From the NCBI GenBank assembly GCA_030323885.1, contig CM059199.1, positions 37,518,590 to 37,582,589 on the forward strand: DNA of 64,000 nucleotides, in the 5' to 3' direction. The notes under the pieces were generated by a model, which was not told the DNA's origin, ran no database searches, and saw nothing but the letters and a program-made list of their open reading frames with translations. Numbering within the stretch: the stretch's first letter is position 1; each line of letters opens with the position of its first letter. Made by a program: the position numbers and the translations under genes. Shown piece after piece: positions 1-10,856 of this stretch. This DNA comes from Branchipolynoe longqiensis. Taxonomy: Eukaryota; Annelida; Polychaeta; Phyllodocida; Polynoidae.

Positions 1-58
1 TAAGAACTTGAGGGGCCGCTGTGGCCAGATGGTGGACAGTGGGATGGTCACCCGGTGA

Positions 59-533
59 CCGGTGTGGCGGTTTCAGCGTGTTCCCGTGCTCAGACGTGTA
101 CCTCGCTTCTGCGCATGCGTCAGAATCTAATAAGCATGGCCGTAATCGATTAACACTACCCGGGCGACTCGGGTCATCCCAGTCATCAGAATTTCAAATA
201 GAACACGGCGAGTGGAGTCGACAAATACACATGCCGTGTGCAAAAAAAGAATAACTTAGATTAATTAAATGGAAATATAGGTAAACTAGGCCATCATAAA
301 ATACTTTAAATCCTATTTTGCTGTATTTTTTATCAGTTATTATTAAAAAAAAAAAATAAAAAATTGTCCACCCGAGCACGGAGAAGCGTATTCGATTATT
401 CGACCCGAGTTTGTAGGATGTGCGCATGCGCCAATAAGTGTCTCGGGTGATCCGAGTTGATGCGAAATCCGTGCATGCGCAGAAGCAACGGGACACGGCT
501 GAGCACGGGAACAAGCTGAAACCGCCACACCGG
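59..533. mobile_element. Long-TIR non-autonomous DNA element (~475 bp)
   Basis: The two ends are inverted copies of each other for about 60 bp with a few mismatches. Both begin CCGGTGTGGCGGTTTCAGC and contain GTTCCCGTGCTCAG and GCTTCTGCGCATGC. The interior is AT-rich and has no coding potential. No clear target duplication is visible, so the superfamily is undetermined. Confidence 0.7.
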
Positions 534-819
534 TGCACGTAGACACAACCGGTAGTAGCCTCGAGTTAGTCGCAACTATGCGGCACAGGGTATATTACTA
601 CTCAGTCTAAACTACATGTATGTGTTCTCAGTGTTTAAATGAACAGCAACAGTAAAACACCCCAAAAGTAGTTCAAAATTAATTTAGCATAATTATTTCC
701 AAAGTGAACTCTTTAGAAGGAAGGTTATTTCAGACTTCAGGTTTCAGGTTATTTTATGGTTTGCTGAATCTTTGACTACTGTTTTCATTCTTGGGGGTTG
801 ACAGTTTTAATAAAGTGGT

Positions 820-1149
820 TTGTTTATCTGTTGCTGTTTTACGTCATAGCAACATCTAAGGCCATACCAGGACGGGTACTGATTTGTGACAGTGCGCACT
901 GATGCCAACTTTATAGTGCTGCCCTACAGGGAGACCAGGCTGTCGGCAGCATGACCCGATATCCCACACAGTCACATTATCTTGATATTGTGCTAATCCA
1001 TCCTTATCCTATCCTATTAATGCTGAGCGCCAGGCTAGGTAGCGACAAGTATAAATTTTATATGTCATTGGTTTGACTCGGCTGGGATTCGAACTCCCGA
1101 CCTCCTGCATGGGAATCCCACTCTCTACCTATTCGGTCACCTCGTCTGA
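820..1149 (-). mobile_element. tRNA-derived SINE, full length
   Basis: The tail (GTTTGTTTATCTGTTGCTG) is at the left and the tRNA-like head at the right, so it lies on the minus strand. The body carries the blocks seen in every copy: the transcript reads GACTTA..ATTGATACTTGTC, then a GCACTATAAAG block, then a ATGTTGC..GGACGTAAAAC end. The head contains a degenerate B box (GGGATTCGAACTCCCG on the plus strand). Confidence 0.85.
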
Positions 1150-1228
1150 TACACATACATGGAACAAGTCTGCCAAACACACAGCATGTCCCTTGTCCAG
1201 GATATGGGTCACTCACATCACTCGTGCA

Positions 1229-1292
1229 CAGCTCGAACCCACCTGTCTGCCGTCACGGGGTGAGTCTCCTAACTATTAGACTTAGCTCCCAT
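1229..1292 (-). repeat. tRNA-like fragment
   Basis: Read on the minus strand this starts GGGAGCTAAGTC, continues with an ATAGTTAGGAGAC A-box-like region and ends in a B-box-like GTGGGTTCGAGCTG. It resembles the tRNA-like core of the TRIM LTRs but is diverged and not a credible functional tRNA. Confidence 0.45.
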
Positions 1293-1516
1293 GTGCAATC
1301 AACCTACGCACGCCTACCTAGGGTTCCTTGTCTGTGAGATCCATGTTGTCTACTACAGTATCGTTATATTAATATTATTCTGGATGTAGTGTCATGAGGA
1401 AGAATCCAAGACAGGGAAATTCAATTGTGGGCCATTTGTCTGAATCAGGAAAGATGCACTTCATAAAAGATGGTTCTTTTTGAGTTGGTGCGGAACAGCT
1501 GTGGACAGCACCGGAA

Positions 1517-2004
1517 GCACCACCACCGACCAGCACCACCACCACCACAACTGCCACCACATTCACCACCACCACCCAGCAACACTACTATCACCTCGAC
1601 CACCACCACTACCACCACCACCACCACCCACCAGCAACATCAACACCACCACCCACCAATAACACCACCACCACCACCCACCAGAAACACCACCTCCACC
1701 TCCATCACAACCCATCAGCAACATCAACACCACCACCACCACCCCTTTAACCACCACCCACCAATAACACCAACACCACCACCACCCACCAGAAACACCA
1801 ACTCCCACCTCCATCACAACCCACCAGCAACATCAACACCACCACCACCATCACTACTACAACCACCCCTTCAACCATCACAACCATCACCACCCACCAG
1901 TAACAACACCACCACCACCACCACCACCAAGAACAACCACCATCACCGCCACTACCTCCACCACCACCACCCTCCAGCACCATCACCACCTTACCATACT
2001 ATTA

Positions 2005-2047
<43 letters not shown>

Positions 2048-2395
2048 CACCACCACCACCACCACCACCACAAAGAACAACCACCATCACTACCTCCACC
2101 ACCACCACCCACCAGTGCCACCACCACCACCACCACCCACCAGTATCACCACCACCCACCAGCAGCAGCACCAGCACCATCACCGCCCCACCATACTACT
2201 ACCACCACCCCCATCAACCTTAAACCATCACCACACCATCAACATACCACTATCATCATTACTATGTCATGGTCACCATCAAGCCGACACCACCATCATC
2301 ATCATCATCATCATCACTCTGTCACCATATCAGCACCAACCTGACACCGTCACCTCCATCAGCACTAATATGTCACTGTCACCATTACTGTCACC
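1517..2395. repeat. Trinucleotide microsatellite (CCA/CAC)n with a (GAC)n core
   Basis: About 0.9 kb is dominated by CCA/CAC triplets, with a clean (GAC)n block at 2006-2046 and ATC/CAT triplets near the right end. It gives long open frames on both strands (for example 1470-2447) rich in His/Thr/Pro or Val/Gly. These are compositional artefacts. Confidence 0.95.
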
Positions 2396-2397
2396 AT

Positions 2398-2763
2398 CAG
2401 TGGGAGCGGGACGTAGCTCAGGCGGTAAGGTGTCCGTCCACATGTGAAGGTGTCGGTCATCCGTTCGATCCTGCTCATTGGACCCATTTGCAGTTTGAGC
2501 TATTTTCCATTCCAACCAGTGGTCCACAACTGGTTCATCAAAGCCTGTGGTATGTGCTGTCCTGTCTGTAGGAAAGTTCATATAAAAGACCCCTTGCTGC
2601 TTATCGGTCAGAGTAGCATATGTGGCGGCAGCGGGTTTTGTCCAAAGAAATATGTCAGAATGACCATATGTTTGATATCGAATAGCCAACTTTGAAGTCC
2701 AATAGCCGATGATGCAAATTATTGTACTCTAGAGGTGTCGTTAAATAAAACAGGCTTTACTTT
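2398..2763 (+). mobile_element. Second SINE family (mollusc-type), full length
   Basis: The tRNA-like head has an A box (GTAGCTCAGGCGG) and a B-box-like GTTCGATCC. The body follows: AAAGACCCCTTGCTGCT, GATATCGAATAGCC and the 3' end GGTGTCGTTAAATAAAACA. I recall this 3' end from many gastropod and bivalve sequences; that recollection is the main reason for proposing a mollusc. Minus-strand relatives lie at 11040-11340 and 59048-59228. Confidence 0.8.
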
Positions 2764-3083
2764 GTCCCCATCAGTACATCCATCAATTATCACTATATCC
2801 ATTGATTCAATTCAAAAGCACAGTGAATTGTGCTTGGAACTGAGCCTTGTTTACTGTCGAACCAACTCTTTGGCAGCATTTGAAACTAACGGGGCAATAT
2901 CAAGAAGACTATAAATAACCGCCCACAACTAGGCAGAAGTGCACTACTATTTTGTCTGGCTAACTGCAATTTATCATGGATTCTTGGAATTGTTGAGAAA
3001 TAGTATACTGCTCATTCAGCATTTTGGGGAATGCTGGATAGAATCAGCAGCTTACCAACAGTTCACCATTTTTTCTTCTTCTA
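2764..3083. other. No recognised feature
   Basis: AT-rich DNA between a SINE and a LINE remnant. I see no open frame, repeat or motif I can defend. Confidence 0.6.
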
Positions 3084-4040
3084 ATAATTAGTGAGGGAGT
3101 CACTTTTAGGTTTTACGCCATGACCGCATCAATGGCCATATTCATGGCGAGATGTTTCTTTTAATTTTCATATTTTATTTGATTTATTTTAAAGCTGCAT
3201 AGTCTGATGAAATATCGAATTTAAAAAACCAAACCAATTATCTAGATTTGATTTTACATATCTAACTTAGATACTGGTGCACTTATTAAGCATTTGTTTC
3301 TGCGTAGAAGGCAATACTGAGTCAATTTAACAGAACATCTTACTGCAGAGGGTCTATGGTGTCAATTTTTTGGCAAGGTTGCCAAAACAAATTGTCCATT
3401 GTTGCACTCAAAATATCTCAAAATTTACAATTTAAAATAAAAGTAACTTTGAACTAGTGTAAAGTAGATACTAGTGATCGACCTAATATATTTATCTAAA
3501 AAAAAAAAAACTGAAATTCAAAACCATTGGACTATGCAACTTTAATCTCGACTATATCACTTACAGATTAAAATAACAATGGGCTACAAATATTTAATGG
3601 TTTTAATGGTTTTATATCATTTGTTTATAGAAGAATAAAAAGTGAATATGTGCAAAACCTAAGGAAAAGAATCATAGGAGCCTACAGTTCAGCTGTTTTC
3701 AGAAATTCAATGATTACTTCAACTTCAACATTTTTAAAAAGGTCTTGCAGGTTACGTATTTCATAAAAGCGTTGTCCGTGCAATGTAAAATCGGTACATT
3801 CCAATAAACACTGACAGCCAAAGCATTCTAATGGCTCCTCACCTTTTACGATAAAAGAGTGGGTCAGCCTAGGATGGCCAGTACGGCATCTTGTTAAAAC
3901 AATCTGGTCCTGTCGCCATTCCAGGCGACTCTGCGGTAGTCTGTTCATGGATTCTATGGAGTTTGGTTGTTCGGGTTTTCACCCCATTCAATCTGCCACA
4001 GGTTCCAGACGTTCCCTAGCCATCAATAGCAATGATTGGT
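3084..4040 (-). pseudogene. Decayed I/Nimb-type LINE, 3' end only
   Basis: The minus-strand frame at 3682-3948 reads RQDQIVLTRCRTGHPRLTHS, then a CFGC zinc-finger start and LFKNVEVEVIIEFLK. It aligns with the C terminus of the large LINE at 24888-28136, but about eight residues covering the H-x4-C half of the finger are deleted. Upstream similarity (WQIEWGEN) is in another frame, so the copy is frameshifted. The 3' UTR at 3084-3160 shares TTTTACGCC..GGCCATATTCA with the large LINE. MITE-A at 3189-3545 has inserted into this UTR. Confidence 0.75.
3189..3545 (+). mobile_element. MITE-A copy, full length (357 bp)
   Basis: The ends are inverted: TTAAAGCTGCATAGTCTGAT at the left and ATTGGACTATGCAACTTTAA at the right. 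Both termini contain TTAA, compatible with a TTAA target duplication. The interior matches the other MITE-A copies (TAGATTTGATT, ACTTAGATACTGGTGCA, GTCAATTTAA, TGACAGAAACTCAAAACC consensus). No coding capacity. Confidence 0.85.
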
Positions 4041-4097
4041 GATGAACAATAATCGGGTCACTAACTTACTTTTGTAAATATATAAATTTATTGGGAA

Positions 4098-4412
4098 TTT
4101 ACTTCCTTGCAACATCAAAGGTCATATTAGGATGGGTATCAACATGTGACAGTGACATACTCATAGCGACTTAATAGTGCTGCTCCACTAGGATACCAGG
4201 TCGCCAACACTATGATCTGATTTCTCAACAAGTCACATTATCCTGATATTGAGCTAACCAGTCCTTGCCCTATTTTAATAATACTGAGTGCCAGCCAGGT
4301 TAGGGAGTGACAAGTATCAATTTTGTATGTCATTGGTTTGACCCGGGCAACATTTAAAGTTCTGACCTTCCACATGGGAAGTATGTGCTCTTACCCATTC
4401 GGCTACAGCATC
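4098..4412 (-). mobile_element. tRNA-derived SINE
   Basis: Tail-proximal TTGCAACATCAAAGGTCATA is at the left and the head (CTTACCCATTCGGCTAC) at the right. The shared body blocks GTGACAAGTATCAATTTTGT and GTCATTGGTTTGAC are present. The LINE at 4425 inserted just outside its head. Confidence 0.8.
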
Positions 4413-4424
4413 CAGTAAATGAAT

Positions 4425-4800
4425 CAATCAATCAATCAATAGTTCCGTCCTCTAGTCGAGGGATGGATGCAATGGTTCTCCACTTGTCCCGATGGTGTGC
4501 TGTTCTGATACACTGTGAATAATTCAAGCCTGTCCACTGTGAAATATTTGTAAACCATGATGTTCTTGGTCTCCCTCTCCCTCTGCTGCCATTCACCTTC
4601 CCTTCCAACAATGTACGGTATATTGAACTCTGACGAATGATGTGGCCAAAATAAATAAGTTTCTTTGTCTGTATAGTGGCAAACAAGCTTTTCTTATTTT
4701 TAATTTTTCTGAGAACTTCTTTGTTGGTGATCTTCTTTGTCCATGATATTTTCATCATCCTTCGATAAGTCCACATCTCAAATGCTGCTAAACGTTTGTA
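4425..4800 (-). pseudogene. RTE-like LINE, 5'-truncated 3' end (~375 bp)
   Basis: The minus-strand frame (4432-4776) reads FGHIIRQSSIYRTLLEGKVN, GRGRGRPRTSW and RLEDGTID. It differs from the C terminus of the 11.6-kb LINE at only three visible residues, so the two insertions are recent. The element ends in a (TTGA)n tail. AGTAAATGAAT occurs at 4414-4424 and 4811-4821, a likely 11-bp target duplication. Ten bases (4801-4810) between the LINE breakpoint and the right duplication are unexplained filler. Confidence 0.85.
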
Positions 4801-5059
4801 GCATGAAAATAGTAAATGAATAGGTAAATATATTGATTAATTCATGAACAAATAACATGTAATTTTTAATTTTGTGAAAATACACCACGCATAGTGTTGG
4901 AAAGAGTGAGAGGGAAAAACTGTGTGTGAGTCTGTGTGTGTGCGCGCGCTTACAGGGAGCTTTTGATAAAACGCTCCCTGTAATGAAGCATTTGAATCGC
5001 ATCTCACAGATGTAGTGATGCATGCGCTTTCATCAACCCAACACATTCTGTTAAAATAT

Positions 5060-6195
5060 GGATGATGCTTGTATGATACCTGGGTGAGATTTGTGTGAGG
5101 CTTTGATGAGGTCTGTGTGAGGCCTGATATATTTGAAGGAGGCGTTGCACAATTTTGTATGAGGCATTGATGAGGCTTGTGTGAGACATGGATGAGGTGT
5201 GTGTAAGGCTTTGATGAGGTTAGTGTGAAAACTAAGAGATTTGTGTGAGGCTTTGATTAGATCTGTGTGACGCTTTGATGAGGTTAGTGTGAGAACTAAA
5301 AGATTTGTGTGAGGCTTTGATTAGATTTGTGTGAAGATGATGAGAATTGTATAATGCTTTGATTAGATTTGTGGGAGGCTTTGATGAGGTTAGTGTGAAC
5401 ACTAAGAGATTTGTGCAATGCTTTGATTAGATTTGTGGGAGGCTTTGGTGAGGTTCGTGTGAAAACTAAGAGATTTGTGCGAGGCTTTGATTAGATTTGT
5501 GTGAGGCTTTGATGAGGTTTGTGTGAGGCCTGATATATCTGTATGAGGCATTGACTAATTTTATATGAGGCTTTGATGAGGCTTGTCTGAGGTCTGGATG
5601 AGATTTGTGTGATACTTTGATTAGATTTGTATGAGGCTTTGATGAGGTTTGTGTGAGGCCTGATATATCTGTATGAGGCATTGACTAATTTTATATGAGG
5701 CTTTGATGAGGCTTGTCTGAGGTCTGGATGAGATTTGTGATACTTGATTAGATTTGTATGAGGCTTTGATGAGTTTGTGTGAGGCCTGATATATCTGTAT
5801 GAGGCATGACTAATTTTATATGAGCTTTGATGAGGCTTGTCTGAGGTCTGGATGAGATTTGTGTGATACTTTGATTAGATTTGTATGAGGCTTTGATGAG
5901 GCTTGTGTGAGGCCTGATATATCTGTATGAGGCATTGACTAATTTTATGAGGATTTGATGAGGCTTGTCTGAGGTCTGGATGAGATTTGTGTGATACTTT
6001 GATTAGATTTGTTTGAGGCTTTGATGAGGTTTGTGTGAGGCCTGATATATCTGTATGAGGCATTGACTAATTTTATATGAGGCTTTGATGAGGCTTGTCT
6101 GAGGTCTGGATGAGATTTGTGTGATACTTTGATTAGATTTGTGTGAGGCCTCGATAATTCGTGTCTGAAGCTTTGAATAAATTTGCGTGAGGCCT
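5060..6195. repeat. Higher-order satellite, ~128-bp period
   Basis: Short words such as GAGGCTTTGATGAGG and TTTGTGTGAGG repeat throughout. From about 5460 they form a larger unit: GGCCTGATATATCTGTATG recurs near 5527, 5657, 5782, 5911 and 6039, a spacing of 125-130 bp. The left part (5060-5460) is less ordered. Minus-strand open frames (for example 5466-5681 and 6003-6284) are translations of the array and not genes. Confidence 0.9.
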
Positions 6196-6364
6196 ATATA
6201 CGAGATGAACACTGCGATATTTTTTAGTCCCAAAAATTTGTTATTGCTTTGATTCAACCAGAGATTGAACCCGCCACCTGCCACATGGAAAACGAGCGTT
6301 CAACTTATTTAGCAATCCGGCCAGATTACGACCAGCCTTAGACGGAATACTAGTCAGTAATGAG

Positions 6365-6366
6365 GA

Positions 6367-6450
<84 letters not shown>
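6365..6450. repeat. (GAAA)n microsatellite
   Basis: About 21 uninterrupted GAAA units form a pure polypurine tract on the plus strand. Confidence 0.97.
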
Positions 6451-6595
6451 GTGGTGGAGGGGAAATCCAGCTATATATTTCATTCCCCTCTGGTGCATAC
6501 TTATGATGTCTAACCTTGGTGGCATAAATAATTTAGCCTGGCAACAAGGACAGGAAGTCGCCATGACTCACAAGCACTTGGTGTGGTGTGTATGT

Positions 6596-6930
6596 GGGGA
6601 GGGGAGATGGGGAAGGAGAGGGAGAGGGGAGGAGGGAGGGAGGGAGGGAGGATAGGTGGAAGGGGGGGAGGAGGAGGGGAGGGAGAATGAGGGGAGGGTA
6701 TGGGGAGGGGAGGGTATGAGGAGAGAGGGGATGGGGAGGAGGGGAGGGAAGGAGGGGGAGAGACGGAGGGGGGAGGGTAAGGGGAGGAGGAATGGGAAGG
6801 GAGGGGGGGAGAGGAGGGGAGGAGGGGACCGGTGAAGGGGACGGGAGGAGGGGAGGAGAGCGGGACGTGAGAAGGGGAGAAGGGGAGGAGGGGGAGGGGA
6901 GGGGTAGGGAGGGATGGGGGCTGTGGGACG
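6596..6930. repeat. G/A-rich polypurine tract
   Basis: The plus strand is almost entirely G and A, with many GGGGAGGGG and GGAGGAGG runs. This composition favours triplex and G-quadruplex formation. Long open frames on both strands here come from the composition. Confidence 0.92.
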
Positions 6931-6950
6931 CCGCTGTGAGAGGGACTCAA

Positions 6951-7404
6951 AAAGAGGCTGGTCCCTCCAGGGCCTCAGCTGAACGCTGTGCACAGCGCCA
7001 CCTGATGCCAGCGTTCCTGACTGGAGCATGCGCAGTCCCGTTACTCCCTCTTTAAGTGTGAATTCACAGCGATAATCCAGAGAAATCTCCTTACCAAGCC
7101 ATTAACACCGCTCCCGTCTCTCATGTTCGCTTCCATTTTCTCTCATTTTGTTTCAATTTTTCTCCCCGCTTTGTCTGTCTGTCTCACTGTCTCTCCTTCC
7201 GCCTCTCTCCCTCTGTCTGTCTGTCCGTCTCTCTATCTGTCTCTCTCCCCGCTGGGACTGTCAAGTACCAAGCTATTGAGAAGAACAAGTTTCGGCACTG
7301 ACAAAAAAAAGCTTCATATTGAGTAAACAAATTTTTACTATAAAAAAAAGAAAACACCTGAAATGTCTTGGGTGCAGATTAAAGATCAACCTCTCATGAC
7401 ATTT
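6951..7404. other. No recognised gene; CT-rich stretch inside
   Basis: 7135-7255 is a C/T-rich run with CTGTCTGT repeats. The rest is unremarkable and I see no coding signal. Confidence 0.6.
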
Positions 7405-7574
7405 GGGGCATTCGACTGGGCCCTTTCTATCCACAACTCTACGGATGGAACGGATGGAGCCACATACACACATCCGAATAATCGGTATATGAACCCACTT
7501 CCGGTCCCAGTCGAATAGGAATTTGTTTGGAAATATTTTGATATTCGGATAGAGAGGCCCAGTCGAATGCCCCC
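7405..7574. mobile_element. Small TIR element (~170 bp)
   Basis: The left end GGGGCATTCGACTGGGCC is matched by an inverted copy at the right (GGCCCAGTCGAATGCCCC). Inner GGATAG/CTATCC pairing extends the TIR to about 27 bp. No coding capacity and no second copy seen in the window. Confidence 0.75.
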
Positions 7575-7649
7575 ATAGACTATACTGTCTGACAATTTCC
7601 CAATATTGGGTTTCATTCCCTAAGGGCTGTGGAATGAACATATATCGGA

Positions 7650-7955
7650 TTGGTTGTTGGAGTTTTATGTCCTGGCAACATCTAAGGTTATATCAGGACG
7701 GGTACCGACATGTGACAGTGCACACTCATGGTGACTTTATAGTGCTGCCCCACTGGGAAATCAAGCCACCAGCATTATGACCCTATTTCACACTCAGTCA
7801 CATTAGCCGGATACTGAGCTAACCAGTCCTTGCCCTATCCTAATAATGCCGAGCGCTAGACTAGGTAGCGATAAGTACCAATTTTGTAAGTCATTGTTTT
7901 AACTCGACCGGGATGGGAAGCCTGCGCTCTACCGACTCAGCCACCACGTCCGGTC
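7650..7955 (-). mobile_element. tRNA-derived SINE, type b
   Basis: Tail TTGTTGGAGTTTTATGTCC is at the left and the head complement (CGACTCAGCCACCACGTCCG) at the right, with a complete body between. Confidence 0.87.
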
Positions 7956-8171
7956 AAAACACATAGGAAGACCAAGGATTCACACTCCATATAGAATTGA
8001 TTAAATCAGCTCAGCTCTCAAGCTGTAGCAATGTCCATCTGATCGGTTAGAGAGAATTATTTCAATATATATTAAGTTATAAATGGCCATCATGAATGAC
8101 AAAATATGATAACGTTGCTGATGTCATCATCCCCCACCTCCTGGCGGCTTAATTAGTAACTAACGCCAAGG

Positions 8172-8560
8172 TTGGTTGGTTGGTCGTTGGAGCTTCATGC
8201 CTGGGAACATCTAAGGTCATATCAGGATGGGTACAGACTTGTGACAGTGCACACTCATGGTGACTTTTATAGTGCTGCCCCACTGGGAGACCAGGCTGCC
8301 AGCACCATGACTTGATATCCCACTCAGTCACATTATCCTGACACTAAGCCAACCAGTCCTTGCCCTATCGTAATAATGCCGAGCGCCTGGCTAGTAACAA
8401 CATGTATACATTTTAAAGTCATTGGTTTTACTGTGCCAGGATTCGAACCATGGGTTCGAATTCCATGATCAACCGATGTTGGAGTTTTAACATCTAAGGT
8501 CATATCAGGACACGAACACAGGAGACGGACGCCATCCCGTCTTCCAAGCACCTCGGAGAT
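8172..8560 (-). mobile_element. tRNA-derived SINE, rearranged
   Basis: A tail and body run from 8172 to about 8475. A second short tail piece (GGAGTTTTAACATCTAAGG) follows, then head-like GGAGACGGACGCCATCCCGT. This looks like an internal duplication or a second SINE inserted in the first. Confidence 0.7.
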
Positions 8561-8842
8561 CAACAAATAAAATATCTCCATAGAAGTTTCACAAGCATAA
8601 TCTGTTTTACGTTGCTGCGTAAGACAAATTTTGGCAGGAAACTCGTATCTTTCGGTGCAGACGATAGTTAGTCAGTTGGTTTTAGAGAAAATAGGAATAA
8701 CAGTGAATATGTTTGGATTAATTTAATCAAAAGGCTTCCATTTGTGTTTCATATTGAGAGTAGAGGAAATGGCTGGTAAAGTATACAATAATTAAATGAC
8801 CTATCTGTGTGGGCGAGTCTTCAAGGTAATCATTTAGGCCTC

Positions 8843-9092
8843 AGGGATGAAAGTGGTCTCGAGGGAAAAAAGCGGAAATGCAGAAATTCCCTTAACATTG
8901 TCAGGGAATAGAGGATATTTTCCGGGAGTCAGGTTTCATATATATTGGTATACGCTGATAGTGCTGCGTGGTTTAAAGCACATATTACTAGTATACGCTG
9001 AGTGGTGCGGTGCTTGAAGCATTTACTAGTAGTATACGTTGATAGTGCTGCGGCATCTGCACCATAATCACGGAAATCCGTGAAAAAAGGTT
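8843..9092 (+). mobile_element. hAT-like MITE (CAGGGATGA family), diverged
   Basis: It starts with TCAGGGATGAAAGTGGTCTC and contains AAAAAGCGGAAATGCAGA, TTGTCAGGGAAT and TATACGCTGATAGTGCTGCG, all shared with the better copy at 52006-52251. The right TIR is degraded. Confidence 0.65.
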
Positions 9093-9143
9093 GTATCCTG
9101 TTGCAAGCAACAAATAGGTAGGGATTTAAGATATATATAATAT

Positions 9144-9567
9144 TGTAGTGGTCTGCACTGACCGCTCAGGCAAGTAACCACATAGACAGGTAGGCGTGGG
9201 GAGTGTGTTGATATCAGGGAGCCTAGGTGGTGTAATGGTTAGCACACTGGCCCGGAATGCAAAGAGATATGGGTTCGAGTCCCACTCTATGCGCAATATT
9301 TCCCATTATCATCACCCCCATGACACTGGTGCCGTGACCAGGATCCTGTACAAGCTTTGCGCTGTATGGTTGTTGAACCTACCTTGTATATGTATGTGTT
9401 AGTGCATTGCCTGTATGTATGTAATTGTAAGCATTAAAAGACTTACAATTCCAGGGGGACGAGTGTAGTGGTCTGCACTGACCTCTCAGGCAAGTAACTA
9501 CATAGACAGGTCGGCGTGGGGAGTGTGTTGATATCAGGGAGCCTAGGTGGTGTAATGGTTAGTACAC
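9144..9567 (+). mobile_element. TRIM with tRNA-like LTR; 3' LTR truncated
   Basis: The 5' LTR (9144-9325, 182 bp) begins TGTAGTGGTC and ends ATGACA. After one base comes a primer-binding-site-like TGGTGCCGTGACCAGGATCC (9327-9346). The 138-bp internal region ends in a purine tract, AGGGGGACGAG (9453-9463), directly before the 3' LTR, which breaks off near 9567 after 104 bp. An AATTGTAAG/CTTACAATT hairpin precedes the purine tract. LTR and internal lengths equal those of the copy at 22245-22746. Confidence 0.85.
9218..9294 (+). other. tRNA-like sequence inside the TRIM LTR
   Basis: An A-box-like region (GTGGTGTAATGGTTAGCAC, close to Gln/Glu tRNAs) is followed by a perfect B box, GGTTCGAGTCC, at 9272-9282. 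In the 22-kb copy the acceptor arms (GAGCCTA and TAGGCGC) pair at 6 of 7 positions and the T arm pairs fully. The anticodon arm does not fold cleanly, so this is a Pol III promoter-like relic rather than a working tRNA. Confidence 0.75.
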
Positions 9568-9734
9568 ATTTTAAGACTTCCTAGGCCCCGTACGGACCTT
9601 GAAACCCCGTGAACAAATAAATATAGAGAAACTTGTGACTATCCGAAGTTATACCGTTAGTGTACCTTTAAACACTGTTAAACATAAAACACTGACATGA
9701 TGACAGGTGAAATCTACCGGATGTGGTAGCCTAA

Positions 9735-10009
9735 TGCCTGGTACACACCTACCGTATATGATTCGCGCACTAAAACTCGCGACTCGACCCGGCCCGCTTA
9801 AAACTGAAAACGGGCCGATTAATTTTTCGAATCACGAATCGCAATCGTAATCGGCCCGTTTTAGCCTTAAAACTGAGTTTTTAGTCTCGAATCACAATCG
9901 CTAGGTGTGCGCAGGGAGCGCACACCTAGCAATTTTTGTGCGCGAAACGGGCAGTTTTAGATCGTATACGGTAGGTGGGTGTGCACAAACGGTAGGTGTG
10001 TACTAGGCA
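9735..10009. mobile_element. PIF/Harbinger-like MITE (275 bp)
   Basis: The TIRs are TGCCTGGTACACACCTACCG at the left and the inverse of TGCCTAGTACACACCTACCG at the right. The element is flanked by TAA at 9732-9734 and 10010-10012, the 3-bp target typical of PIF/Harbinger. The interior holds palindromic GTGTGCGC..GCGCACAC words and CTAAAAC blocks. No coding capacity. A relative lies at 16808. Confidence 0.8.
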
Positions 10010-10017
10010 TAATGGGT

Positions 10018-10319
10018 AAAGAACAGACTTCCTGTGCGGAAGGTCTAGAGTTGAACTCCTGGCAGAGTCAAACAAATTACTTACTAAATTTATACTTGTC
10101 ACTACCTAGCCTGGCACTTGGCAATACTAGGATAAGGCACGTCCTGGTTAGCTCAGCATCAGGATAATGTGATTGAGTCGGATAGTGAGTCATGGTGCCA
10201 GTGTACTGATCTCCCAGTGGGGCAGCACTATAAAGTCACCATGAGTGCCCACTATCACAAGTTGGTACCCATCGTGATATGACCATAGATGTTGCCAGGA
10301 TGTAAAACTCAAACAAACA
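10018..10319 (+). mobile_element. tRNA-derived SINE
   Basis: The head is degenerate (TTCCTGTGCGGAAGG, then AGTTGAACTCC). The body is complete and ends ATGTTGCCAGGATGTAAAAC, running into an ATC/ACC microsatellite. Confidence 0.82.
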
Positions 10320-10357
10320 AATATCACCATCGTCATCATCGCCACCATCACCATCAA

Positions 10358-10571
10358 TAGGCGCTCGGCATTATTAGGATAGGGCAAGGACTGGTGTGCT
10401 CAGTGTCAGGATAATGTGACTGAGTGGGATACCAGGTCATGGTGCCGGCAGCCTGGTTTCCCAGTGGGACAGCACTATAAAGTCGCCATGAGTGCGCACT
10501 GTCACAAGTCGGTACCCGTCCTGATATGACCTTAGATGTTGCTAGGATGTAAAACAACAACAAACAAACAT
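10358..10571 (+). mobile_element. tRNA-derived SINE, head missing
   Basis: It begins inside the body (GGCGCTCGGCATTATTAGGA) and ends GTTGCTAGGATGTAAAACAA followed by (CAAA). It is separated from the preceding SINE only by an ATCACC-type microsatellite, which recurs at its own right side (10570-10615). Confidence 0.82.
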
Positions 10572-10856
10572 CACCATCAATCAACCCACCACCACCACCA
10601 CCACCACCACCATCACCTACATCAAAAATAAGCCAAGTTGATCAAATGCCACATCTGTTGTTTTGGCACACCATGGCACAAAAAAAACACAGTAAATGTG
10701 AACGCAGATGTATCGCCATGGGTTATTTATTATCGGCTCCCGAACGCTGCGGAAGTGCAGTATTGCGATTAGGGTCTCTGTACAGGACACAGCCCACTGA
10801 GCATCGTTATTTACCACACACCCGTACCACAAACAACCACAACTGGGTAGTAAAAA

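Noticed and set aside
1470..2447. 325-codon open frame, His/Thr/Pro rich
   Set aside because: It translates a CCA/CAC microsatellite; the other strand and other frames are equally open.
5466..6284. Repetitive 'PHTDISGLTQTSSKPH' open frames on the minus strand
   Set aside because: The unit is a DNA satellite with indels that shift the frame between units; no protein-level constraint.
6510..7029. Pro/Ser-rich open frames on the minus strand
   Set aside because: Composition effect of a polypurine tract.
9218..9294. Apparent tRNA-Gln/Glu gene
   Set aside because: Lies inside a repeated 182-bp LTR and lacks a clean anticodon stem.
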